This document shows, one piece after another, positions 37,033-45,525 of a DNA stretch of 49,169 bases. Under the pieces are notes generated by a model. The model did no database searches, had not been told where the DNA came from, and worked only from the letters and a program-made list of their open reading frames with translations. Origin of the DNA: Acholeplasmatales bacterium (GTDB lineage Bacteria > Bacillota_I > Bacilli_A > Acholeplasmatales > Anaeroplasmataceae); contig JAFTQR010000019.1 in NCBI GenBank assembly GCA_017462645.1, forward strand, positions 1 to 49,169. The letters run 5' to 3'. Both the position numbers and the translations under genes were made by a program. Position 1 is the first letter of the stretch, and every line of letters starts with the position of its first letter.

Positions 37033-38318
37033 TACTTATTCACCTCACTATCTAATAAGCTATTAAAGTCATCATATAGCTCGCCTTGAATACCCCAAAG
37101 GTTTTTATATAAGCCATCCATATTAACTAATTCCTCGTGACTACCTACCTGAGCTATAGCTCCATCCTCTAAAACTAAGATTAAATCAGCTTCCTTAGCT
37201 GTCGTTGTTCTATGAGTTATAATAATCATTGTTTGATTATCATCCTTTAGCTTTAATGCCTTTCTTATTAATACATCAGTTTTAGTATCAAGTGCTGATA
37301 ATGAATCATCAAAAATAATTACTGGTGATTCAGTTACTAGCATACGGGCAATTGCAACTCTTTGTTTTTGACCACCTGATAGGGTAGTACCCTTTTCACC
37401 AACAATCGTATCGTAGCCCTTATCAAATTTTAAAACCTCTGAATGGATTGCGGCAATTATGGCAGCCTGATATACATTTTCCTTAGATGTATTACTATTT
37501 GAAATGGCTATATTTTCATAAACAGTTTTAGAAAATAGGAATGGATCCTGTAAAACATATTTAATATTTTCTCTTAAATATTTCTTTTCAATATCCTTAA
37601 GCTCTACTCCATCAATTAAAATAGAGCCCTCATCGTATTCTAGGAATCTAGTTAAAATATTACAAATTGTAGATTTACCACTTCCTGTTTTACCTACTAA
37701 CGCTATTGTTTGACCCTTTTTAATTTTAAATGATACATTATTTAATAATGATTTATTTGTATCATTAAATTTAAACGAAACATTCTTAAATTCAATATTA
37801 CCTTCAATTTTTGGCGTTAATGAGCCATTTATTTCAAATTCGCTAGTTTGTACTAATAGCTCATCAATTCTATTTGCAGCAACAGATGCCTTACCAAATG
37901 AGGCAATAATTCTTCCTAATCCTCTCATTGGCCATATCAGCATACCCATCAATAATAATGCCGCTACAATATCAGCACCATCTAATATACCTTGCTTAGC
38001 TAAATAGATACCTACTAATAATGTTAAGGCATATTGAATAAATGTCATACCATCATTAAAACCCCAAAAAAATGCCATAACAGTTGAGAATTTTCTTGAT
38101 TTATTACTAAAATCTACACTAGCCTTATCCATTTTTTCAAATTCATATTTTTCGTTTGCGAAGGCTCTTACTACTCTAGCACTATTAACATTTTCTTGAA
38201 TAATTGTTGTCATTTTACTTTCAGCATTTTCAATTCTTAAGAATGCCTTATTACAATATTTAAAATATATAATTGATGAAATACCTGTAATAGGTACTAT
38301 TACAAGGCTTATCCACAT
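37032..38318 (-). pseudogene. ABC exporter (partner half-transporter), main part after in-frame stop
   Basis: 428 codons counted from ATG 38318; the same frame runs back without a stop to TAG at 38505-38507. That upstream stretch reads SHVCNLPFSYHNSADVGD and LIQRSTSDIEEVSKFAS, typical early TM-domain sequence. The ATPase has ALVGKTGSGKST, LSGGQKQRVAIARML, VIIFDDSLSALDTKT and ITHRTT. Walker B carries D-D instead of D-E at the catalytic position, common in the degenerate site of heterodimeric exporters, whereas the partner has DEA. Together they look like a heterodimeric multidrug or peptide exporter. Confidence 0.82.
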
Positions 38319-38504
38319 TAAAACAGGTGATATTTGATATACCTGATATGCACCTAAGCCAATAGTTACAAATATATTAATAAAATTTGGAACATTTGAT
38401 GAGGCAAATTTTGATACCTCCTCTATATCTGAGGTTGACCTTTGAATTAAATCACCAACATCAGCGCTATTATGATATGAAAAAGGCAGGTTACATACAT
38501 GTGA

Positions 38505-38846
38505 CTAAACCTTCACCCTCATATCATATCCAATATATTGTGCAAGTGCTCCTTGATAATAATTACATAAAAATCTCATTATAGATCTTACTGCTTGTAA
38601 TACTATCATTGATACACTTACCATTATAATAATTCTTAATACATCATTTTCACTTTCATACCAGTTAATTAGAAAATTTGGTAATGCAACATCCTTACTA
38701 CCATATCCTAAAGCGCCAAAGGCGTATTGAACAAATAATGGTAAGTAAGAGAAAAACCATTGTAATACTGTATTAAGAAATAAAATAAATAAGAAAACTG
38801 ATAAATACTTAATACTCCAGCCAATTATTTTCTTTATTCCCTTCAT
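38505..38846 (-). pseudogene. ABC exporter N-terminal piece ending in premature TAG
   Basis: 113 codons with the first TM helix (WSIKYLSVFLFILFLNTVLQ) and second one (IIIMVSVSMIVLQAVRSIM), ending YIGYDMRVKV and TAG. Relatives usually have Leu-Tyr here, so TAT or TAC to TAG is the simplest change. AAGGAGTAGATATT precedes ATG, five bases after the TetR gene. Confidence 0.8.
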
Positions 38847-38851
38847 AATAT

Positions 38852-39421
38852 CTACTCCTTCATTATAAGCATAATCATTGCCCTAAATTCTTTTCCAAGC
38901 ATATCAATTATTTCATCATTGCTAAATACACATGACTTTGTAGCACATAGTGCTCCAATGCCAAATGTATATATCCATAAATGCTTAAATAATTCATATG
39001 ACTTATCATATGTCATATTATAATCAGCCATAATAGTTTTAATACTTAAATCAGCTACTGGACCTAGATGTGATAATACATCATTAAAGCTTTTTTCATT
39101 TTCATGTTCAGACATAAATAATAGCTGATATAGCTTTGGTTCTTTTATTGCAAAATTAATCATAGATATACCAATTTGTTTAAAATTTGGTATTCCTTCT
39201 ACTATTTGATTTGCATATATTCCAAACAATTCCATAGCTGAATCATAAACCTCTTTTAAAACCTCATCCATATTATTAAATATAGTAAAAATAGGTCTTG
39301 GAGAGCTACCCAATCTTTCTGCAAGATCTCTTGCGGTTAGCTTTTGAACGCCTTTTTCACTTACTAATAATAAAGCATTATTTACTATTTCCTCTTTACT
39401 AAATTTTGGTTTTGGTGGCAT
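38852..39421 (-). CDS. TetR-family transcriptional regulator
   Basis: 189 residues. TetR helix-turn-helix at about 9-55 (FSKEEIVNNALLLVSEKGVQ, TARDLAERLGSSPRPIFTIF). The C-terminal ligand domain is all-helical (LYQLLFMSEHENEKSFNDVL, KSYELFKHLWIYTFGIGALC). It is first in the exporter operon and probably represses it. Two adjacent 14-bp operator-like repeats lie between its promoter and start codon. Confidence 0.88.
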   Translation of the reverse strand: MPPKPKFSKEEIVNNALLLVSEKGVQKLTARDLAERLGSSPRPIFTIFNNMDEVLKEVYDSAMELFGIYANQIVEGIPNFKQIGISMINFAIKEPKLYQLLFMSEHENEKSFNDVLSHLGPVADLSIKTIMADYNMTYDKSYELFKHLWIYTFGIGALCATKSCVFSNDEIIDMLGKEFRAMIMLIMKE

Positions 39422-39437
39422 ATTAACACTCCTTTTA

Positions 39438-39465
39438 AAAACATTTGTTTTAAAACGTTTGTTTT
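39438..39465 (-). promoter_or_regulatory. Tandem operator repeats of the TetR-exporter operon
   Basis: AAAACATTTGTTTT (39438-39451) and AAAACGTTTGTTTT (39452-39465) are adjacent, imperfectly palindromic 14-mers directly after the -10 box, a position suitable for autorepression by the TetR protein. Confidence 0.65.
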
Positions 39466-39494
39466 ATTATAATATTATATATATAATAAGTCAA
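39466..39494 (-). promoter_or_regulatory. Sigma-A promoter of the TetR-exporter operon
   Basis: On the minus strand TTGACT (complement of 39489-39494), 17-base spacer, TATAAT (complement of 39466-39471). Confidence 0.8.
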
Positions 39495-39510
39495 TAATAA
39501 ATTAGAAAAA

Positions 39511-39528
39511 GGACTAGAAAACTAGTCC
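39511..39528 (-). terminator. Terminator after the Sel1-repeat gene
   Basis: GGACTAG (39511-39517) pairs with CTAGTCC (39522-39528); the minus strand continues with TTTTTCTAATTT. Confidence 0.85.
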
Positions 39529-39529
39529 A

Positions 39530-42500
39530 TTATTTCTTTAAAAATTCTTCATAAAATTCCTTAGCTGGCTCATAATCATCTTGAACAGCTTGATATATAT
39601 AATCATAAGCCTTTTTCTTATCCTCATTTACACCATGACCAAAGTAATAGCATCTTCCTAATCTATGCTGTACAGCAGCATTATCAGCTATTTCACTAGC
39701 TAGGCTATATTGCTTAAAGGCTTCATTATAATCCTTTGGAACATAATAGCCATTATAAAATAAATCACCATATAATAATGTTGTAATAGTTTTAGTACGA
39801 TTTATTTTACTTAATAGCTCATATGCCTTTTTATAATCCGTCTTATTCCAAATATAAATATCAGCAAGTAATCCAATTCCTTCTTCTGATTTAGGATTTA
39901 TTTTTATAAGATTATTTGCATATTCCAATGCTTTATCTATATTATATACATTACATTTATTATCTTTTAATAAATATATTGCATTTATAAATGATTTTTC
40001 ATAATCCAAATCCATAGCCTTTTTATAATAATCTAAAGCTTTGTTTAAATCCTTATCTACTATTAAGCCTTGTTCATAAAAGTGTCCTAAGTTATTTAAG
40101 GCTATTTCAGATTTTGGATTTAATTTTATGGTTTTTTCATAACATTCAAATGATTGTTCAAAATCTTTATTTTTATAATAAGCAATAGCTAAATCAAGTG
40201 ATATATTATCATCCTTAGGATTTGTTTTATTAGCCTCTAATAAAAGTTTTATAGCTTTTTTATAATCTGGCTCTACTACTCCTTCAACTCCATATAAATA
40301 TCTTCTAGAAAATATATATATTGGATATGCTTCCTTAGTTTTATAGCCTTCCTTAATAAGATTAAATCCTTTTAATTTATCAGATGCTACTCCTTTTCCA
40401 TCCTCATAACATTTACCAAGCATTGTTGAAGCCTTTAAATAGCCATTATCATAGGCTTTTTGATAAAACTTAAAGGCTTTATTATATTCCTTTAAATTAT
40501 CATAGCAATTACCAATCATATAAATTGCATATATGCTTCCCTTTGATTGAGCCTCTTGATATAATTCTAAGGCTTTATTATAATCTATTTTTATTTTAAG
40601 CTTATCATTTCCATTATAATAAAAATCAGCTATCACATTGATGCAATAAGCATCTTCCTTTTCAATTCCCTTTAAGGCATATTCATATGCTTTAGATACA
40701 TTTATAGCTACACCTATACCATTCATATATGCTTCTACAGTATCTGATATTGCATCAGTATGATTATTATTTGCAGCTCTTAATAAATATTTAAAAGCAA
40801 ATTCTTTTTTTGCTTTTTTATAATTAGACTCTTTAATAATGTCATATACCATATAGCAGGCATATGGATAATTTGTTTTATTTGCAGATTCTATGAAATA
40901 GTCATATGCCTTATCTAAATCTTTATCTACTCCAAGACCATTATAATAATGTATACCTAATTGATACAATGAAGTTTTATTTTCTTTTAAATAAGCTAGA
41001 TTTAAGCATTCAAAGGCTTTATCATAATCAGTATCAACAAATTTAGCATTTCTATATAAATATGCTTTATTACATAAGGCTACTGTTGAGCCTAGCTCTA
41101 TAGCTTTATTTAAAGCCTCTAATGCTTTTTCACCATCATCCATCATATTATAATAAATATAATATAAATTATATGAATGATGTCCATTCTTCTCTAAGCC
41201 AATATTTATATATTTAATGAATTTAGATATATCCTTTTCTACTCCATTACCCATTAAATAGCAATTAGCTAATGGAACTGTAGAATCAGGATTATTAGTA
41301 GATTCATATATTATATTAGCTAGCTTAAATTCTAATTCTATATTTTGTTCTAAGATATGATGTGACATTAACATTATATATAATTCATATTGCTTATCAA
41401 AATTATCAGTAGCAATATATGATTTCAAAGCATTTACTTGATCATTAAAAGATTTATCTTTAATTACTAAAGAATCAAATAGCTTTCTTTTCTTTTCTAA
41501 TATAGCTTGATTAGCTATTGTGCTTTTAGATAATGCTGATGCTTTATCTAAATCAGCTTCTACACCTATTCCTTCTGTATAGAAATGAGCTAGCTTTTCT
41601 AATTGTTTATCATTTAATAATTCTTTATTTTCTTCATATAGCTTTATTGCCTTATCAAAGGCTTTTTTATCTGTTATATTATCTAATATTAGGGATTGTT
41701 CAAAATATAAGTCAGCTAATAAAATTTTATATTCATTATCATTTTTATATTTTTTAATATGATTAGATAAAAATTCTATGCATTCCTTTTTAGAATTTTT
41801 ATTAATCTCATAAATATATTTAGCTGCATCCTTATAGCCATTATTATATGCCTCCATTAATAATGACATACCTTTTTCTTTATTAGGCTTAATAAATGAA
41901 TTTGGATTACAATAATATGTAGATGCATATATACATTTACTTTTATCATCCTTCTTTTTATATTTATAATTATTATATGCTTTTAAATATTCATAAATAG
42001 GCTTATAAGAGCTACTATCAATCTTATCTAATAAGGCAAGATATTCATCTACATCCTCTTTTGTAAAATCTTTAACATATTCATTTTTAGGAGTATAAAT
42101 TAAAACAGAAAAATAATGAGCTAAATATAAATGCTTATAACCATATGAATCATTATTAAAAATATCAATAAGCTTTAAGGCTGTTTCTCTTTTAAAGCTT
42201 AAAAATGTATTTTTAGGCATTTCCTTAAAAAGTAATAATAGAGAATCAACCGCATTATTTAAAGCTTTTTTATCCTTTAGCTTATTTTTATCATCAAATG
42301 CCATTATTAATAATATATCAATATAATATATACAATTATGTTTATCAATTTTATTATTGTGGTCATATAGATTATCCTTTAAATATAATAGCCTATAATA
42401 AATATATTCCTTATTTTTTCCTAGCTTTTCGTATATAGTATATAAATAAATATAAATTAGTGTTTTATTTTTATAGATTGGGTCATCTCTTTTTTCCCAA

Positions 42501-42655
42501 TGATGTAATAGCTTTAAGGCTGCCTTATAATCAGGCTTTAAGCCTAGTGCATTATCACCATCCATTAAAACCTTAATAACAGTTGTAAAGCTATAATATT
42601 CCTTTTTAGCTTTATCTTGCATTTGTTTAAAATGCTTAATATCCTTTATTAACAT
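39530..42655 (-). CDS. Giant cytoplasmic Sel1-like/TPR repeat protein
   Basis: 1041 residues, no signal peptide or TM helix. Many degenerate 36-residue Sel1-like units run nearly end to end, for example YQLGIHYYNGLGVDKDLDKA, STMLGKCYEDGKGVASDKLK, LNNLGHFYEQGLIVDKDLNK and QHRLGRCYYFGHGVNEDKKK. TPR-like helices lie between them. Lysine and aspartate rich. Such solenoids are scaffolds for protein complexes; partners are unknown. AGGTGATTTAA precedes ATG. It appears to be a single-gene transcript, with a terminator on each side. Confidence 0.85.
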   Translation of the reverse strand: MLIKDIKHFKQMQDKAKKEYYSFTTVIKVLMDGDNALGLKPDYKAALKLLHHWEKRDDPIYKNKTLIYIYLYTIYEKLGKNKEYIYYRLLYLKDNLYDHNNKIDKHNCIYYIDILLIMAFDDKNKLKDKKALNNAVDSLLLLFKEMPKNTFLSFKRETALKLIDIFNNDSYGYKHLYLAHYFSVLIYTPKNEYVKDFTKEDVDEYLALLDKIDSSSYKPIYEYLKAYNNYKYKKKDDKSKCIYASTYYCNPNSFIKPNKEKGMSLLMEAYNNGYKDAAKYIYEINKNSKKECIEFLSNHIKKYKNDNEYKILLADLYFEQSLILDNITDKKAFDKAIKLYEENKELLNDKQLEKLAHFYTEGIGVEADLDKASALSKSTIANQAILEKKRKLFDSLVIKDKSFNDQVNALKSYIATDNFDKQYELYIMLMSHHILEQNIELEFKLANIIYESTNNPDSTVPLANCYLMGNGVEKDISKFIKYINIGLEKNGHHSYNLYYIYYNMMDDGEKALEALNKAIELGSTVALCNKAYLYRNAKFVDTDYDKAFECLNLAYLKENKTSLYQLGIHYYNGLGVDKDLDKAYDYFIESANKTNYPYACYMVYDIIKESNYKKAKKEFAFKYLLRAANNNHTDAISDTVEAYMNGIGVAINVSKAYEYALKGIEKEDAYCINVIADFYYNGNDKLKIKIDYNKALELYQEAQSKGSIYAIYMIGNCYDNLKEYNKAFKFYQKAYDNGYLKASTMLGKCYEDGKGVASDKLKGFNLIKEGYKTKEAYPIYIFSRRYLYGVEGVVEPDYKKAIKLLLEANKTNPKDDNISLDLAIAYYKNKDFEQSFECYEKTIKLNPKSEIALNNLGHFYEQGLIVDKDLNKALDYYKKAMDLDYEKSFINAIYLLKDNKCNVYNIDKALEYANNLIKINPKSEEGIGLLADIYIWNKTDYKKAYELLSKINRTKTITTLLYGDLFYNGYYVPKDYNEAFKQYSLASEIADNAAVQHRLGRCYYFGHGVNEDKKKAYDYIYQAVQDDYEPAKEFYEEFLKK

Positions 42656-42720
42656 TTAAATCACCTCAAAATCGTTGCCTTTATAGTATTATAACATGAA
42701 TTAAAATAAAAAAATAGAAA

Positions 42721-42739
42721 AATGGGGTAAAACCCCATT
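42721..42739 (-). terminator. Terminator after the pectate lyase gene
   Basis: AATGGGGT (42721-42728) pairs with ACCCCATT (42732-42739), followed on the minus strand by a long T-rich tract. Confidence 0.88.
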
Positions 42740-44278
42740 CTAATTAAGATTAGCACCTATATTTAAATTACTTTTAATTTCTAAAAATGAATTTAGATTA
42801 ACAGTGTAATCTTTATTTCTATAATTATAATGAATGTTATCTAAATCAGATAAATCAATTTCAGTAGATACAAATGGATTATATCCAACTGTAGATAATC
42901 CAGCATTATATTTTGAATTACATAATGATGATTGGTTAAATACTGCATATGAATTATTTGTATTATAAAAATAACAATTAGTTGCCTCACCACTATAGGC
43001 ATCCGTTATACCACCTAGATAGGAAATACAATTTTCATAGATATTATGTGATTTTGGTACATTTTCTATTGGGCCATATAAGGTATCACCCTCATACCAT
43101 GTTGATGTGTAGGTATTAGTTTTATCTAAGAATCTACCCATTGCGTAATTTCTACTACCATTTTTATAGGATATACAATTTGTAATGGTAATTGTACCTG
43201 GGTTTGAATTATCATCAAAGCCATTTGATTTATTATAGAAAGCTACACAATTTGTTACAGTATGATCTACCTCTATAGCTCTACCACCTAGCTTAAAGCC
43301 TTGACCATTTTTTAGTTCTACTCCTTCTAATGAGTAGCCATTAGAAAAGGCTACTGAATTTTTAATAGTTACTGATCCTATTTTACCTGTTTTATGTTTG
43401 GTAAATAGGTCCCAGCCATCATCTGAGTTATTATAAGCTATACAGCCATCAAAAACATTATTATATCCAGATGTTAATTTAGCTCCAAAGCCATCGGCAT
43501 CCTCGCCTTGATTACCATCTGTTCTATCCCAATCATAATTACCATATGATGTACAATTTTTAATTAGATTATCATGTGGCCACTCATCAATTGTTTCACT
43601 ACTTGAGCCTGCAATAGTACATCCTGAATTACCATTATAGGAAAATACACAATTTTCAACTATATTATAATCTCCCGCAACAACCATACCCTGGGCATTA
43701 GCACGAGTTATAGTTATACCCTTAATATGGTAATATGAGCCATTAACAGTTATACCTCTACACTTAGAGGTATTATAATTACCATTAATTGTTGGATTTT
43801 TTGTATAATCAAAGCCATAATCTAATATTACCATTTCATCCTTATAAGCATAAATATTAATATATTTATCCTTCATACCACTATTATTTAGCTTAATAAC
43901 AGATGATGGATAATATGTACCACCCATTAGATATAGTGTTTTTTTATAGCTAATATTTTTAATACCATCCTCTAAAGAATATGGTTTTTCAAATGTTCCA
44001 TCACCATTTCCAGTTGGAGAAGCAAATATAGAATTTTCATAATCAATTATATCTTCCTCTATAGTCGGTGTTGGGGTTGGTACTACAGTTGGAGTAGGAG
44101 TTGGTTCAGGTGTTGGGGTCGGTACAACACTTTCCTCTATAGTTGGAGTAGATGTAGGACTACTATCTATAGTTTGGGTTACATCAGAGCCAATATTATT
44201 ATCATTTTTATTATTACAGCCTGAGCAGGTAAATATTAAAAATAATATTAACATTAAAAATACGCCTTTTCTATTCAT
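42740..44278 (-). CDS. Family 9 pectate lyase (PL9) lipoprotein
   Basis: About 512 residues from ATG 44276-44278. The longer frame begins at GTG 44287; ATG with GGTGA upstream is preferred. Lipoprotein signal with lipobox TCSGC, then a Thr-Pro linker. The catalytic part is a parallel beta-helix with PL9 landmarks: NIVENCVFSYNGNSGCTIAG, GEDADGFGAKLTSGYNNVFD, GCIAYNNSDDGWDLF and the Lys-containing GQGFKLGG. The Asp cluster would bind calcium and the Lys act as base in polygalacturonate cleavage. It is surface-anchored. No pectin transporter is nearby. Confidence 0.85.
   Translation of the reverse strand: MNRKGVFLMLILFLIFTCSGCNNKNDNNIGSDVTQTIDSSPTSTPTIEESVVPTPTPEPTPTPTVVPTPTPTIEEDIIDYENSIFASPTGNGDGTFEKPYSLEDGIKNISYKKTLYLMGGTYYPSSVIKLNNSGMKDKYINIYAYKDEMVILDYGFDYTKNPTINGNYNTSKCRGITVNGSYYHIKGITITRANAQGMVVAGDYNIVENCVFSYNGNSGCTIAGSSSETIDEWPHDNLIKNCTSYGNYDWDRTDGNQGEDADGFGAKLTSGYNNVFDGCIAYNNSDDGWDLFTKHKTGKIGSVTIKNSVAFSNGYSLEGVELKNGQGFKLGGRAIEVDHTVTNCVAFYNKSNGFDDNSNPGTITITNCISYKNGSRNYAMGRFLDKTNTYTSTWYEGDTLYGPIENVPKSHNIYENCISYLGGITDAYSGEATNCYFYNTNNSYAVFNQSSLCNSKYNAGLSTVGYNPFVSTEIDLSDLDNIHYNYRNKDYTVNLNSFLEIKSNLNIGANLN
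44063..44125 (-). repeat. Thr-Pro linker-coding repeat in the pectate lyase gene
   Basis: GGTGTTGGGGTTGG-like units encode VPTPTPEPTPTPTVVPTPTP. This is the third gene in the window with the same type of linker directly after the lipid anchor. Confidence 0.75.
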
Positions 44279-44356
44279 CTTAATCACCGCATTTGTAAAG
44301 TATTATTTATTTATATTAAATAATACCTTTAATACTTTTTCAATAATAAAAAAGAA

Positions 44357-44380
44357 AAATGGTTGATTATTCAACCATTT
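44357..44380 (-). terminator. Terminator after the RsgI-domain lipoprotein gene
   Basis: AAATGGTTGA (44357-44366) pairs with TCAACCATTT (44371-44380) and overlaps the stop codon; the minus strand continues with a T-rich run. Confidence 0.85.
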
Positions 44381-45392
44381 CCTCTTGTTCTAGCTCCATA
44401 TTAGCACGCCATTCTTTAATTTGAGCTTCAATTTCAGCCTTTCTTTCTTGGAATAATTGTTCATGTAGCATCATCTTAGCCTCAAATCTTTCTCTACGCT
44501 CATGAGCATGCATTCTAATTTCCATTCTTACCTCATCTATTTTAGCCTTATGCTCCATTTTAAGCTCCATAACTGCAGCCTCAAATTGAGCCTTAAGCTC
44601 TTCAAATTGAACCTTTTTAGCTTCAATTTCAGCCTTTATAGCTTCAATTTCCTCTTCAGTTAATTCTTCATTCTTAATAGTATCATAAAGTGCCTTTAAT
44701 TCTTCAGCTAATTCAAAGAATTCACTATATTCTTCCTTTAATGCTTCAACAGCTTCCTTATAATCATCTCTAATATGAGCAGGTAATCCATTCTTAATCT
44801 TATCTTCCTTAATAAGATCAATTCTTTCCTTAAATGATAATGCTAAAATTTCTTCTAAAGTCATTTCAGGATATAATTCCATAATTCTATCAATAATCAT
44901 AGCATCCTTTAAAGAAACACCCCATTCTGTAGCTAAAGCCTCATATTCCTCTAGCTCTTCAGGAGATACCTTACCATAAATACCCTTCTTATCAAAGAAG
45001 TCATTAATTTCTTCTTTAATTTCTTCTTCAATTTCTTCTACTAATTCTTCATTTTCGCCTTCAACTAATAAATAAACTGTTGCATTTTGTGAATCAACAT
45101 CTAAGAATCCTAGCTCTGTAGCTGTTTCAGTGAATGCTTCACCAGCATCCTCTGCAGATAATCCAACAAGATTAAGCTCACATAATACTGTTTCGCCATC
45201 CTCATTAATTGCGTTAGCAGCAACAACTAAGCCTTCACTATCAACTACTAATTCAATTTCTGGATTAATTCTTAAGCTAACATAAGAAAACTCCTTTTCT
45301 TCAGTATTAGAATCTGAATTACATCCTACTAAGCATAAAGACATTAATGCTAAGCAACTAGATACTTTTAAAACCTTACCAAATCTTTTCAT
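44367..45392 (-). CDS. Lipoprotein with RsgI-like middle domain and long coiled coil
   Basis: 341 residues. Lipoprotein signal with lipobox LVGC (Cys24). Residues about 35-115 match the RsgI-type anti-sigma middle domain: YVSLRINPEIELVVDSEGLV, AANAINEDGETVL, and LVGLSAEDAGEAF. The Asn43-Pro44 pair is the site at which RsgI proteins are known to self-cleave. The remaining 220 residues are a very charged helical coiled coil, rich in Glu, Lys and Met (EEIEAIKAEIEAKKVQFEEL), ending EEMVE. No sigma-binding N-terminus or TM helix is present. It looks like an extracytoplasmic derivative of the RsgI sensor. No sigI-like gene is in the window. Confidence 0.72.
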   Translation of the reverse strand: MKRFGKVLKVSSCLALMSLCLVGCNSDSNTEEKEFSYVSLRINPEIELVVDSEGLVVAANAINEDGETVLCELNLVGLSAEDAGEAFTETATELGFLDVDSQNATVYLLVEGENEELVEEIEEEIKEEINDFFDKKGIYGKVSPEELEEYEALATEWGVSLKDAMIIDRIMELYPEMTLEEILALSFKERIDLIKEDKIKNGLPAHIRDDYKEAVEALKEEYSEFFELAEELKALYDTIKNEELTEEEIEAIKAEIEAKKVQFEELKAQFEAAVMELKMEHKAKIDEVRMEIRMHAHERRERFEAKMMLHEQLFQERKAEIEAQIKEWRANMELEQEEMVE

Positions 45393-45496
45393 AATTATTA
45401 TTTCTCCTTTTAAAATTTTAGATAGATTTTTTATCTTTTCATAAGAATAATAATTAAATATTAATTTTTATCGCAAAAATTTTAAAAAAAATTAAA

Positions 45497-45515
45497 AAAG
45501 GGAAAAATTCCCTTT
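45497..45515 (-). terminator. Terminator after the 297-residue lipoprotein gene
   Basis: AAAGGGAA (45497-45504) pairs with TTCCCTTT (45508-45515), followed on the minus strand by a long T tract. Confidence 0.85.
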
Positions 45516-45525
45516 AATAAATTTA

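Noticed and set aside
22664-38507. Full reassignment of TAA/TAG as sense codons
   Set aside because: Most genes here end in TAA at the expected family length, and a few end in TAG. Only three genes show internal stops, so a genome-wide code change does not fit.
14662-38507. TGA as a tryptophan codon (Mycoplasma code)
   Set aside because: Trp is written TGG throughout, and TGA ends the GH30 gene and one exporter gene at normal lengths.
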